DNA of 64,000 bases from Candidatus Gastranaerophilales bacterium (lineage in GTDB: Bacteria > Cyanobacteriota > Vampirovibrionia > Gastranaerophilales > Gastranaerophilaceae), in assembly GCA_944323395.1 (NCBI GenBank), contig CALUSI010000004.1:62001-126000 (forward strand), read 5' to 3'. Shown here piece by piece: positions 35,838-45,457 of this stretch; position 1 is the first letter of the stretch; each line of letters starts with the position of its first letter. The notes under the pieces are model-generated. The model saw nothing but the letters and a program-made list of their open reading frames with translations, searched no databases and was not told where the DNA came from. Position numbers and translations under genes: made by a program.

Positions 35838-37010
35838 TTAAATATTTAAAATAAGAGAATACATTTCTGTTATATTCCCCATTTCATTTTGATTATTGGA
35901 ATCAATATTTTCAAAATATTCTTTATGCTCATAATTTTTTTGCATAAAAGAGAAATATATAATATCTCTTACAATGCTAAATTGCTCATCGAGACTCATT
36001 GATTTAAAATCTTTGATTAATTGCAATCTTTTCAAATGTTTTTCTTTTAATTTATTATTTAAGCCTCTTTGTTTCATAAGATTACTGAATCTATACAATG
36101 GAGATTTTTTTATTTTCCTCATAAAATCAGGCGAAAAATTATTTTCATTAACTATTCCGTCACGAATCAGTTCAACAAGCATTGCACTTTTATAATACTG
36201 AGTTCTTTTATCATCATCTTTGGGTATAAAACTTGCTAATCTTATATTAAACTCTGCTGATTTAACAAAATCATTAGTATCATCTGCTAAATTCTTTTCA
36301 AATTTTTCTAAATCTTCAGACGAAAACTTTGCTTTTTCAAAAGCTTCATCAGCGATTCTGAGACCTTCTTCTATATAAGAAACCGATAATACTTCAGGGA
36401 GTCCTGATGCGTGCGTACATAATACTCTTTGATTAACATAGTCTTTAAACTGCCACCTTATAGCTCCAGGGTACCAAGGTTCTTTATGCCATTTTGGATC
36501 TATTATCATAAATAAAGCATCACAATCACTACCTGGGATTGCTAAACCTCTCCCAATAGAAGAATTTTTATCATAACCTATGAACTTAACATCAAAATCT
36601 TCCCTTTGCGCTAAAAAATGAATAGATTTTCCAATCTCACTTTCCGCTTTTTGTTTAACTTTGTCTAAATCAGGAAACCCTGTTTCTTTACAAAATAAGT
36701 CTATAAATTCTTTTTTCTGACGGAGTGATAAATTATCCAGTATACTAAGCTTTCTAATGGCTTCAATATTTGGTGCTATATAAGGTCCTCTATCCGAATT
36801 AAAATATTCTTTTTCAGGATTTTCATACTTTATATCTTCCCAGAACGTTTGCAAATCAGCATTTTTACATAGTAAAACAGGTTGATAATAAGCCCCTAAA
36901 ACACTTTTTGATTGTTGTTCAATATTACAATCTTTTTTATTTGTTAAATTTTGACCATTAAAACTAATAGGTTTTATTAATTTATTATAAAGACAATTAT
37001 TTATTTTCAT
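35838..37010 (-). CDS. Putative nucleotidyltransferase-fold protein with PISFNG N-terminal motif
   Basis: A 390-residue protein. Residues 12-20 (IKPISFNGQ) resemble the N-terminal motifs of the ADP-ribosyltransferase-like protein at 7218. Residues 149-170 read NSSIGRGLAIPGSDCDALFM, which fits the Pol-beta-type nucleotidyltransferase core (GS-type turn, then S-D-x-D with D162 and D164 as metal ligands). The rest is helical with no named domain (for example LRQKKEFIDLFCKETG). No signal peptide. Possible roles are an effector or a nucleotide-modifying toxin; only the core motif supports it. It is convergent with and adjacent to the gene at 35205. Confidence 0.55.
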   Translation of the reverse strand: MKINNCLYNKLIKPISFNGQNLTNKKDCNIEQQSKSVLGAYYQPVLLCKNADLQTFWEDIKYENPEKEYFNSDRGPYIAPNIEAIRKLSILDNLSLRQKKEFIDLFCKETGFPDLDKVKQKAESEIGKSIHFLAQREDFDVKFIGYDKNSSIGRGLAIPGSDCDALFMIIDPKWHKEPWYPGAIRWQFKDYVNQRVLCTHASGLPEVLSVSYIEEGLRIADEAFEKAKFSSEDLEKFEKNLADDTNDFVKSAEFNIRLASFIPKDDDKRTQYYKSAMLVELIRDGIVNENNFSPDFMRKIKKSPLYRFSNLMKQRGLNNKLKEKHLKRLQLIKDFKSMSLDEQFSIVRDIIYFSFMQKNYEHKEYFENIDSNNQNEMGNITEMYSLILNI

Positions 37011-37048
37011 ATCTATTATAAAACTTGAAATATATTTTTTTGCACAAA

Positions 37049-37076
37049 AAATGCCGCCGTTTCAATGGCGGCATTT
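37049..37076 (-). terminator. Terminator of the phosphofructokinase gene
   Basis: AAATGCCGCC / GGCGGCATTT, a 10-bp GC-rich stem with 8-base loop, followed by a U-run in the leftward direction, 18 bases after the stop. Confidence 0.88.
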
Positions 37077-37093
37077 CCTTTTATAAGCACTTA

Positions 37094-38773
37094 TTATACA
37101 GCAGTTAATTTAGCTGCATTTTCAAGTCTTAATGTTTCAGTTGTAATGTCACATACACTTGATGGTCCAAAGTATTGAATTGAACCCGGGAATATGTATT
37201 TATCTTCCATAGCCCATTTTTCTCTGTTTTCTTCCAATACTTTGAATACAGGTCCATTAAGTTCAACTAAAGCTTTCTTTATAACCGGCTTAAATTGACC
37301 ATGACGTTTTTCCATATTCATCATCATTGTTAATGGTACACCACCTGCTACCCATTCTGCTGCCGGAGCTGATAAGTTCTTAACAGATGATAAATAACCT
37401 GTTAAACCAAATTTCATTAAAGCAAATGCATTATAACCTAATGAATAGCAATAATCAGCATCAAAGTTAGAAGGGAATGCACATCTTCCTTCATAACCGA
37501 AGAAGTGACATTGTGCTGAGAATTTACCGTTAAATTCACCTGCTTTTTTCATTTCTGATAATCTTGCACTTACCATTTCTATTAACAATTTTTCAGTTTC
37601 AATTTTAGAAACTTGAACATTACCATGAGGATCTCTGTCCATTAACAATTGTTGTTTAATCATTACAGGTAATGACGTAAATACAGCTGCATCTTCAGAA
37701 TTTAATTTACCTTTTATAATTTCAAATTTTGTATTTTCATCAGCATTTTTATATGTTGAATCATTTTCAAGAACAGCTAAAGTATCATTTAAATTTGCAA
37801 TCATTGCTTTAAATTCAGGAATAAATTCAATTAAACCTTCAGGAATTAATGCAATACCAAAATTTTTACCCATTGCCGCTCTTCTTGCAACTATATCTGC
37901 CATATAATCAACTATTTGTTTTAATGACATTTTCTTTTCTTCAACTTCTTCAGAAATTAAAGTAATATTCGGTTGAGTTTGAAGAGCAACTTCTAAACCA
38001 ACGTGAGTAGCGCTTCTACCCATTAATTTTATAAAGTGCCAATATTTTTTAGCAGAATTTGCATCTCTTAAAATATTTCCGATTAATTCAGCATATGTTT
38101 TTGTTGCTGTATCAAATCCGAAAGAAATTTCAATTTGATCATTTTTTAAGTCGCCGTCAATTGTTTTAGGACATCCGATAACTTGAATGCCTGCATTATT
38201 TTTAACAAACCATTCAGCAAGCATTGCCGCATTGGTATTAGAATCGTCGCCACCAATAATTACAACGCCTGTTATACCTAAATCTTTACAAACTTTTAAA
38301 GCTTTTTGGAATTGTTCTTCAGTTTCTAATTTTGTTCTGCCTGAACCTATAATATCAAATCCACCTGTATTTCTGTATGCATCTATTTTTTCAGGAGTGA
38401 ATTCAATATAATCACCTTCAATAATACCTGATGGTCCGCCTAAAAAACCGTATAGTTTACTTTCAGGATTTGATTGTTTTAAAGCATCATATAAACCTGC
38501 AATTACATTGTGACCGCCAGGAGCTTGTCCGCCTGATAGGATTACACCAATGTTTCTTTTTTCACATGCTTCTTTTGTTGAAGTTGTTTTGAATGTTACA
38601 ACAGGTTTTCCGTATGTGTTTGAAAATAATTCTTTAATTTGTTCAGCATCTTTTACACATTCTGTTTTGCTGCCTTCAATCATAGCAAGATTATTAATAC
38701 CACCAGCTAATGATGATGGAAGTTTTGGTTGGTATTTTAATCTTTCAATTTGAAGTGAAGAAAGTTCTTTCAT
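37094..38773 (-). CDS. pfp: PPi-dependent phosphofructokinase
   Basis: A 559-residue phosphofructokinase of the long, plant-beta-like PPi type. [13 protein letters not shown] is the phosphate-binding loop, and [14 protein letters not shown] has Asp where ATP enzymes have Gly, which marks PPi specificity (family knowledge). PKTIDGDL and MGRSATH are also present. The reaction is reversible, so it works in glycolysis and gluconeogenesis and saves ATP, common in anaerobes. GGAG precedes the ATG. The gene stands alone with its own terminator. Confidence 0.93.
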   Translation of the reverse strand: MKELSSLQIERLKYQPKLPSSLAGGINNLAMIEGSKTECVKDAEQIKELFSNTYGKPVVTFKTTSTKEACEKRNIGVILSGGQAPGGHNVIAGLYDALKQSNPESKLYGFLGGPSGIIEGDYIEFTPEKIDAYRNTGGFDIIGSGRTKLETEEQFQKALKVCKDLGITGVVIIGGDDSNTNAAMLAEWFVKNNAGIQVIGCPKTIDGDLKNDQIEISFGFDTATKTYAELIGNILRDANSAKKYWHFIKLMGRSATHVGLEVALQTQPNITLISEEVEEKKMSLKQIVDYMADIVARRAAMGKNFGIALIPEGLIEFIPEFKAMIANLNDTLAVLENDSTYKNADENTKFEIIKGKLNSEDAAVFTSLPVMIKQQLLMDRDPHGNVQVSKIETEKLLIEMVSARLSEMKKAGEFNGKFSAQCHFFGYEGRCAFPSNFDADYCYSLGYNAFALMKFGLTGYLSSVKNLSAPAAEWVAGGVPLTMMMNMEKRHGQFKPVIKKALVELNGPVFKVLEENREKWAMEDKYIFPGSIQYFGPSSVCDITTETLRLENAAKLTAV

Positions 38774-38907
38774 TTAGTTCTCCATTCTTTTTGTACCAAA
38801 TTACACAAAAATTGTAGCATAAAAATTTTTAACTATCTAAAAAATTAGCTGTTTGTGTAATTTAAATGCTCTTTATTTTACTAATAATAAATTCAAAGAG
38901 GTGGACT

Positions 38908-39258
38908 ATGAAAAATATTAAATATTGGATTCTTATTTTTGCATTAAATTGTAACTCTGTTTTCGCTTTTAACTACACTGAAACAGACAAAGAAATGTTT
39001 TATAATGCATTTTTAGATGGCTATTTTACAGAAATAACCAAAAGTGTTAATAAAATGGATATTGAACAGTCAAAAAAAGATAAGCTGGTTGAAACTATAA
39101 AAAAACAAACAAATAAACAAGAATTAATAAATTCTTCTTGGGATTGTATTCAGAAATATCCTATTCAACAAATAGTCCCAGCGTCTGTTATTTGCACTTC
39201 GACTTGGACTCAAAAACAAGCTTTAGAAAACAAAAAAATCTTTGATTCAATTAAATAA
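38908..39258 (+). CDS. Small exported protein
   Basis: A 116-residue hypothetical protein. Residues 1-20 are a signal peptide (VFA cut). The mature part is helical and polar with two Cys (about residues 83 and 99) that may pair. The ATG at 38908 is chosen because AGAGGTGG is just upstream; an earlier start at 38866 has none. Its last 8 bases overlap the convergent GT2 gene. No family recognised. Confidence 0.65.
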   Translation: MKNIKYWILIFALNCNSVFAFNYTETDKEMFYNAFLDGYFTEITKSVNKMDIEQSKKDKLVETIKKQTNKQELINSSWDCIQKYPIQQIVPASVICTSTWTQKQALENKKIFDSIK

Positions 39259-40243
39259 AAAATGATTTTATTAGTCCCTTAAAAAATCTTTTATCAAATG
39301 ATAAAAATATTCTTTTGTATATTAAAATCAAGTTTGTTTTATTAAATTTTTCTTTAAAATATTCTTTATTAGAAGATATAAATTTGAACATTTGACTTCT
39401 TATTTTCTTATTATTTCTAAAATAATTATTTTGTGTCTTTTCTTTTAAGTATTTTTTATTTCCCATAACAGGATTTGCCAGAGAATAATTAGAAGAGTGT
39501 CTTCTATAAGCATATAAAACCTTATAAATTATGGCACTTGAACCTATAAGATGACAAAATGAAAACATAAATTTATCAGCTGTTATTTTTAGCTGTCTTG
39601 TCTTTTCTATAAGAAGCAACATATCACAAACTGATTTTCTCATCATAGCAGAGGTTGTAGGTCCCCAATGCCAAGTTGCAAAGCTGTATTTATCATTATC
39701 TAATACTTTGACTTCAGCATCTTCTTTATTAATACCTTCTGCGTGTCGGTATTCCAAAAATTCTTCATATGATTTATTTTCTACCTGAATTTTATTTCCT
39801 TTTTTTCTAGGACTATCTATTGAACTTAAAGTATGAATAATATTATTTTCATCAATTTCAGCTTGCTGACATGTTGTTAAAGCTACTGATACTTTCATAT
39901 GTGTTTCTATATGAACAGCACAAAATTCGGGAAATAAAATATCATCACCATCCACTGCACATATAAATTGACCTGTAGCAATTTTTAAGCCTGCCAAAAA
40001 AGAAGCTAACTGTCCTATATTATTTTCATTCTTTATAAATTGAACAGAAATTTTAGAATTATCATTTATAAACTTTTGTATTTTTTCTCTTGTTAAATCT
40101 TTGGAAACGTCATCAACAATAATAATTTCATAATTTTTATATGTTTGATTTTTTATACTCATTAAGCAATCACACACAAAGTTTTCAAAATTGTGTGTGA
40201 TTACTATAAATGATACTTTTGGTAAATTTAAAAAATCTTCCAT
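39251..40243 (-). CDS. Family 2 glycosyltransferase
   Basis: A 330-residue GT-A fold enzyme: VSFIVITHNFENFV at the N-terminus, NYEIIIVDDVSKD, and the metal-binding AVDGDDILFPE (DxD) near residue 95. A mid-domain CQQAEID and HWGPTTSAMM region would bind acceptor. No membrane helix is evident, though the C-terminus is basic. It follows gltX by 2 bases on the same strand. Substrate unknown; envelope polysaccharide is likely. A link to the APE cluster, which lacks its usual GT2 part, cannot be shown. Confidence 0.88.
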   Translation of the reverse strand: MEDFLNLPKVSFIVITHNFENFVCDCLMSIKNQTYKNYEIIIVDDVSKDLTREKIQKFINDNSKISVQFIKNENNIGQLASFLAGLKIATGQFICAVDGDDILFPEFCAVHIETHMKVSVALTTCQQAEIDENNIIHTLSSIDSPRKKGNKIQVENKSYEEFLEYRHAEGINKEDAEVKVLDNDKYSFATWHWGPTTSAMMRKSVCDMLLLIEKTRQLKITADKFMFSFCHLIGSSAIIYKVLYAYRRHSSNYSLANPVMGNKKYLKEKTQNNYFRNNKKIRSQMFKFISSNKEYFKEKFNKTNLILIYKRIFLSFDKRFFKGLIKSFFI

Positions 40244-40245
40244 AT

Positions 40246-41712
40246 TTATACAATTGCTTTTTCTATACGGTATTTTACCTTATCTTTACCTAATACTTCA
40301 AGTATTACTCCCATATCAGCACCATGAGTTCTACCTGTTAGAGCTGCTCTAACAGTCCACATGGTAACTTTAGGTTTTATACCTTGTTCTTTGAAGTATG
40401 CTCTGAAATCAGCTAATTGTTCATGAAGTTTTTCTTCATTGTCAAAATCATAACTATCAAGCTGTGAATCAAAGTATTTCAATATTGTTTGCGCTTGTTC
40501 CGTATCAATATTGGCTTCTTTAACACCTTCTTCGTATACAATATCTTTACCAAAGAAATATGCAACATCATTTGTTAAATCAGAAAGAACAGTAATTGGT
40601 TCTCTTGTTGCTGCAATAACTTTTTCTAATTGTTCTTCAGTTAATTCAGATAAATCATATTTTGCAAGAAATGGTTTAGCTAATTTTGTTAGAGCTTTTA
40701 TATCCATTTTCTTTATATATTGACCATTCATCCAATTTAACTTGTCATATTCAAATATAGAGTTAGAAGAAGAAACTTCATGAATTCTAAAATCTTGAGC
40801 TATTTCTTCTAAAGATTTAATTTCATTAGAATCAGAAGGTGACCAACCAAGTAAAGCAACAAAGTTGATTAATGCTTCTGTTAAATAGCCTTTTTCAACA
40901 AACTCAGAAACCGCAGTTGCACCATGTCTTTTAGAGAGTTTGCTTCTGTCAGGAGCTAAAATCATACCCAAATGACCGAATTTTGGAACTTCAGCACCTA
41001 ATGCTTCATAAATAAGTATTTGTTTGAATGTATTTGATATATGGTCTTCTCCACGTATAATGTGTGATATTTTCATTAACATATCATCAATTACTACCGC
41101 AAAATTATATGTAGGAGCACCATTTGATTTCATAATTACAAAATCGCCGATTAGACTAGTATCTTGGTGAAGGTCACCTTTAACCAAATCTTCAAAATGA
41201 ATAATTGGTGAATCGTGAAAAGCTTTTTGTGCTTTTGAAACAGAAAAACGAATTGCAGGTTTTCTACCTTCTGCTCTTAATTTTTCTTTTTCTGCTTCTG
41301 TAAGGTTTTCACATTTTTTAGAATAAACATATGCTTGTTTATTTTTAGTAGCTTCTTCTTTTTCTGCTTCCAATTCTTCAGGAGTACAGAAACATTCATA
41401 AGCAAATCCTTTATCCAAGAGTTCTTGAACATACTTAGGATAAATATCAAATCTTTCAGATTGAGTATATGGACCATAAGGACCGCCAACATCAGGACCT
41501 TCATCCCAATTTAAACCTAAAGCTTTTAAACTATCAAATATATTATCAATATATGCTTGACTTGTACGTTCAGCATCTGTATCTTCGATTCTTAAAACAA
41601 ATTTACCGTTGTTCTTTTTTGCAAATAAATAGTTAAACAATGCAGTTCTGGCTGTACCTACATGTAAATTACCGCTTGGTGAAGGGGCAATTCTAACCCT
41701 GATTTCTTCCAT
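40246..41712 (-). CDS. gltX: Glutamyl-tRNA synthetase
   Basis: A 488-residue class I synthetase that charges tRNA-Glu. PSGNLHVGTART is the HIGH motif and KLSKRHGA the KMSKS motif; GLNWDEGPDVGGPYGPY and HIIRGEDHISNT are family hallmarks. Start is the ATG at 41712 with TTGGAG in front; an upstream TTG would add four residues. Whether it is discriminating cannot be told by eye. Confidence 0.95.
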   Translation of the reverse strand: MEEIRVRIAPSPSGNLHVGTARTALFNYLFAKKNNGKFVLRIEDTDAERTSQAYIDNIFDSLKALGLNWDEGPDVGGPYGPYTQSERFDIYPKYVQELLDKGFAYECFCTPEELEAEKEEATKNKQAYVYSKKCENLTEAEKEKLRAEGRKPAIRFSVSKAQKAFHDSPIIHFEDLVKGDLHQDTSLIGDFVIMKSNGAPTYNFAVVIDDMLMKISHIIRGEDHISNTFKQILIYEALGAEVPKFGHLGMILAPDRSKLSKRHGATAVSEFVEKGYLTEALINFVALLGWSPSDSNEIKSLEEIAQDFRIHEVSSSNSIFEYDKLNWMNGQYIKKMDIKALTKLAKPFLAKYDLSELTEEQLEKVIAATREPITVLSDLTNDVAYFFGKDIVYEEGVKEANIDTEQAQTILKYFDSQLDSYDFDNEEKLHEQLADFRAYFKEQGIKPKVTMWTVRAALTGRTHGADMGVILEVLGKDKVKYRIEKAIV

Positions 41713-41856
41713 CTTTTTCTCCAATCAAAACTAGTTTTTCTATAATTTATATTCTATTACAAACATAAAAATGAGATTAACTTATATCTATCAATTATTT
41801 AACATATAGACAATTTAAACTCAAAAAAGTACCATAAAAGAAAAAGGAGAATAGTT

Positions 41857-42942
41857 ATGGCTTTATACTTATTAAAATATCCGTATCGTAAAATTTTACT
41901 ACCGCTTGCGAAAAAAATGAAGTTTATAGATCCTGATATTCTTGGATATTTAGCTACATTTGTCGCTTTGGTGACAGCTTTTTGTTACTTATATGCCCCT
42001 GATAAACCTCAATTATTATTGATTTCTATCATATTAACTCTTTTTAGAATGACCTTAAACACTATTGATGGGGTTATTGCTATAGAAAGAGGAAATTTAA
42101 GGTTAAAAGGCGAAATAGTAAATGCACTACCTGACAGATACTCAGATATTTTTGTTTTAATTGGTATAGCAATGTCTCCCTTATGTAATCCATTTTTAGG
42201 AATAATTGGTATGGCATCAATGTTTTTAGTAAGTTACACAGGTATGCTATCAAAAGCCATCGGTGCTTCTTGGCAGCACCACGGTCCTTTAGGGAAAGTT
42301 GAACGTCTTATTTTTATTATGATTTTTTCAGTATTGCAATACTTACAACTTACAGGGAAAATTTCAAAAACAGGAGAATATACATATTTTGAATGGTTAA
42401 TGATTTTATTTATAATTTTAGGACAAATTACAGTATTTAACAGACTTAAAGCCCAATTAAGAGAATGTAGAAAATTAGATTGGATAAAATATCGTAACAT
42501 TAATAAGAAAGCAATTGTTATTTTTGATTCACAAACGGGAAATACAGAAAGTGTAGCGAAAGAAGCAGCAGATGCTCTTTGTTGTGAACTAGTTAATGTG
42601 AGAAATGTAAAAGATAGTGATTTATCAACTTATGACATAGTATTTTTAGCAACACCTCATTTGGGCAGAAAAATTATGACTTCTGAAATGATTAATTTCT
42701 TGGAAGATAACCATAACATAAAAAACTATGCTCTGTTAATGACATCAGGAATGCCAATAAAACGTTGGTTTTCAAATCAAAAATGTATTAAATATTTTAA
42801 AACTAAACTAAATAAAAATCCAATTGGCTCAATAAATATAAAAGGATATCACTCTATTGCAAAGACTTACAAAAACAGACCAAATGAAAATGACTTGCTT
42901 TATGCTTACTTATTCGCAGCCAAAATATATGAAAGGGTTTAA
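41857..42942 (+). CDS. CDP-alcohol phosphotransferase fused to flavodoxin, YnbA-like
   Basis: A 361-residue fusion. Residues 1-195 are a membrane CDP-alcohol phosphatidyltransferase with about six helices; the catalytic motif reads LNTIDGVIA ... KGEIVNALPDRYSD, in which the first and third Asp of the usual D-x2-DG-x2-AR-x8-G-x3-D-x3-D are Asn and Arg is Ile. The first two changes also occur, as I recall, in E. coli YnbA. Residues 213-361 are a flavodoxin-like domain with the FMN P-loop SQTGNTES. It heads an operon with methyltransferase, CdsA-like and acyltransferase genes. A reduction coupled to headgroup transfer is only a guess. Confidence 0.83.
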   Translation: MALYLLKYPYRKILLPLAKKMKFIDPDILGYLATFVALVTAFCYLYAPDKPQLLLISIILTLFRMTLNTIDGVIAIERGNLRLKGEIVNALPDRYSDIFVLIGIAMSPLCNPFLGIIGMASMFLVSYTGMLSKAIGASWQHHGPLGKVERLIFIMIFSVLQYLQLTGKISKTGEYTYFEWLMILFIILGQITVFNRLKAQLRECRKLDWIKYRNINKKAIVIFDSQTGNTESVAKEAADALCCELVNVRNVKDSDLSTYDIVFLATPHLGRKIMTSEMINFLEDNHNIKNYALLMTSGMPIKRWFSNQKCIKYFKTKLNKNPIGSINIKGYHSIAKTYKNRPNENDLLYAYLFAAKIYERV

Positions 42943-42945
42943 TTA

Positions 42946-43752
42946 ATGAATAAGTTTATTGAAAACGTAGAAATTTCTATTTTAAAAATTGTTGTAGATA
43001 CATTAGGGCAATTAAGTAACGGTATATGTCTTGCATCTAAAGAAGGTTTTACCTCTGGTAAAATGCTTGACTATATATATAAAAATGAACCTACCGGAAA
43101 GCTTGGAATAGGAAAGTTGATTGATAAAATTTATCTTAACCACCCCGGATGGCAAGATGTTAGAACAAGAAAGCAGAATTTAGTTGCAAATTTAAAAGAA
43201 GCTGTTGATTTAACTTTACAAGCAAAAGGTTCAGCCAGAATTTGTGATGTAGCCTCAGGTCCTGCTCGTTATATTATTGAAACATTAGAAAGTTACAAAG
43301 ATAAAGCTGTAACAGCAGAATTGCGTGACATTGATATAAGGTGGTTGTTAGAAGCCAAAGAAACAGCAGAGTCTCGAGGTATTAATATTGAATACAAAAC
43401 TGCAAATGCTTTAGAAGATAATGATTTTAATTTTGAAAAACAACCTGATATTATGGTTGCATCCGGTTTTTATGATTGGTTTGATGATAAAGAAATAATA
43501 AAAAAATCTATGAGTTTAATATATAATGCTTTACCTAAAAACGGATACTTTGTATTTTCAATACAGGCAGGTCATGTTGCATTAAGTCTTACAAATAAAA
43601 TTTTTAAAGACTTTAATAATCACCAATTGAAGATGGTTACTTGGGATATGGACATTATTAATTCCATTCTTAAAGAAATAGGATTTTCTGTTATATTAAC
43701 AAGATCCGATGATAAGGGACATTATCCTGTCTTATTAGCCAAGAAAGTTTAA
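42946..43752 (+). CDS. SAM methyltransferase, YnbC C-terminal-domain-like
   Basis: A 268-residue methyltransferase of the PF12147 type. The start (ISILKIVVDTLGQLSNGICLASKEGFTSG) resembles the E. coli YnbC C-terminal part, and motif I reads CDVASGPARY. E. coli YnbC has an extra hydrolase domain that is missing here. It would modify the phospholipid headgroup or a precursor in the ynb-type pathway. Three bases downstream of the fused phosphotransferase. Confidence 0.75.
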   Translation: MNKFIENVEISILKIVVDTLGQLSNGICLASKEGFTSGKMLDYIYKNEPTGKLGIGKLIDKIYLNHPGWQDVRTRKQNLVANLKEAVDLTLQAKGSARICDVASGPARYIIETLESYKDKAVTAELRDIDIRWLLEAKETAESRGINIEYKTANALEDNDFNFEKQPDIMVASGFYDWFDDKEIIKKSMSLIYNALPKNGYFVFSIQAGHVALSLTNKIFKDFNNHQLKMVTWDMDIINSILKEIGFSVILTRSDDKGHYPVLLAKKV

Positions 43753-43769
43753 CATAAAAAGGAATTATA

Positions 43770-44720
43770 ATGGAACAAATTCTTTTAACAAATAATGTAA
43801 AACTATGCATTATTATTTTATATATTGTTTTATTTCTTATTACTCTTTATGCATACATTATGAGTAAAGTAAAAGAAAACTCATCAAATTTATTCACAAG
43901 AATGAAATCATTTTGGATAATTGTTATTCTTTTTACTATTGCATTTATGTTTAATAAATTAACCGCAGTATTTTTCATAATGCTGATAAGTTATTTGGCT
44001 TTAAAAGAATTTTTTTCAATGATTCCTACAAGACGCTCGGACAGAAGGGTTCTGTTATGGGCTTATTTATCTATCCCTATTCAATTTTATTTTATATATA
44101 CTAATTGGATTGTAATGTTCTATTTATTTATACCATTATATTTATTTATTCTGATACCTTTAAGGATGGTAATGGTAGGAGATACGGAAGGTTTTCTAAA
44201 ATCTTGCGGGATAATTCACTGGGCATTAATGACCTGTGTATATGCTATAGGATATTTTGCAGTATATTTTTCTATACCAAATGAAATAAATCCGCAAGGC
44301 GGAGCTTTAGGATTACTACTTTTCATATTGATTATAACAATATCAAATGATTTTATGCAGTATGTATTTGGGAAATCAATGGGCAAAAACAAAATCACTC
44401 CGAATGTCAGTCCTAATAAAACCTGGGAAGGTTTTATTGGTGGAGCTATTTCAACCGCTGTCCTTTCTATGTTAATAGCACCAATTTTAACACCGTTAAG
44501 TATTTTACAAGCAGGTATTGTTGGTCTAATTATTGCAATAGCCGGATTTTTTGGTGATATTACAATGTCTGCAATTAAACGTGATATTGGTGTAAAAGAT
44601 ACAGGAGCACTACTTCCCGGGCACGGCGGAATTTTGGATAGACTCGACAGTATGATTTTTACAGTACCATTATTTTTCCACTACATTGCATATACTAATA
44701 ATATAGGAATTCTGCATTAA
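43770..44720 (+). CDS. CdsA-like phosphatidate cytidylyltransferase, YnbB-like
   Basis: A 316-residue membrane protein with eight or nine helices. The CdsA signature near the C-terminus is complete: SAIKRDIGVKDTGALLPGHGG followed by ILDRLDS. It makes CDP-diacylglycerol from phosphatidic acid and CTP, the substrate of the phosphotransferase at the head of the operon. The position next to ynbA- and ynbC-like genes points to YnbB rather than the housekeeping CdsA. Confidence 0.87.
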   Translation: MEQILLTNNVKLCIIILYIVLFLITLYAYIMSKVKENSSNLFTRMKSFWIIVILFTIAFMFNKLTAVFFIMLISYLALKEFFSMIPTRRSDRRVLLWAYLSIPIQFYFIYTNWIVMFYLFIPLYLFILIPLRMVMVGDTEGFLKSCGIIHWALMTCVYAIGYFAVYFSIPNEINPQGGALGLLLFILIITISNDFMQYVFGKSMGKNKITPNVSPNKTWEGFIGGAISTAVLSMLIAPILTPLSILQAGIVGLIIAIAGFFGDITMSAIKRDIGVKDTGALLPGHGGILDRLDSMIFTVPLFFHYIAYTNNIGILH

Positions 44721-44723
44721 GAA

Positions 44724-45386
44724 ATGAGTAATATAAATAAAAGTAATTTCATAAAATTCTTTTTTTTCCTATTTATTGTAAAACCATTTATATTATGGGC
44801 TTTAGGAATTAATGTTCGTGGAATGGAAAAACTGCCTAAAAACGGTCCGGCTATTATTGTAGCCAACCATAACAGTCATATTGATACATTAATTATAATG
44901 AGTTTATTTCCCTGCAGTACTATATTAAATATACATCCTATTGCTGCAGAAGATTATTTCTGCAATACAAAATTCAAAGAATTTCTTTTTAAAACCTTAA
45001 TTGGAATAATACCTATTAAACGAAAAGTTGTAAGACTTCCCAAAAGGGAAATATTTAAAGAAATAAATACTGCGTTAGAAAATAATGAAATTATTATTCT
45101 TTATCCTGAAGGAACAAGAGGAGAAGATAATAAATTAAATGATTTTAAAACTGGTATAGCCCATATTGCAGCTATGAACCCAAATGTTCCGATTATTCCG
45201 TTATATATAAACGGACCTGATAAAATTCTCCCAAAAATTGACGCTATTTTGGTTCCTTTTATATCTGATATTTATATTGCTGATTCAATATATTATGATA
45301 ATTCTGCAACAAAGATATTTACAGAAAAAATAAGAAATATAATTGAAGATCTTATGCTAACCCACAAAAGAAAAGAAACACTATAA
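44724..45386 (+). CDS. PlsC-type 1-acylglycerol-3-phosphate acyltransferase
   Basis: A 220-residue acyltransferase: one N-terminal helix (about 8-25), NHNSHIDTL (HX4D), and YPEGTRG. It makes phosphatidic acid, the input of the CdsA-like enzyme one gene upstream, so the operon covers acylation, CDP-activation, headgroup transfer and methylation. Distinct from the APE acyltransferase at 27637 (Glu kept here). Confidence 0.87.
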   Translation: MSNINKSNFIKFFFFLFIVKPFILWALGINVRGMEKLPKNGPAIIVANHNSHIDTLIIMSLFPCSTILNIHPIAAEDYFCNTKFKEFLFKTLIGIIPIKRKVVRLPKREIFKEINTALENNEIIILYPEGTRGEDNKLNDFKTGIAHIAAMNPNVPIIPLYINGPDKILPKIDAILVPFISDIYIADSIYYDNSATKIFTEKIRNIIEDLMLTHKRKETL

Positions 45387-45457
45387 TTATCAAGTTTCAG
45401 TCAAAAATATATATTACATTTGCTAATATAATATGTTTAAACTAAAATATAATAATC

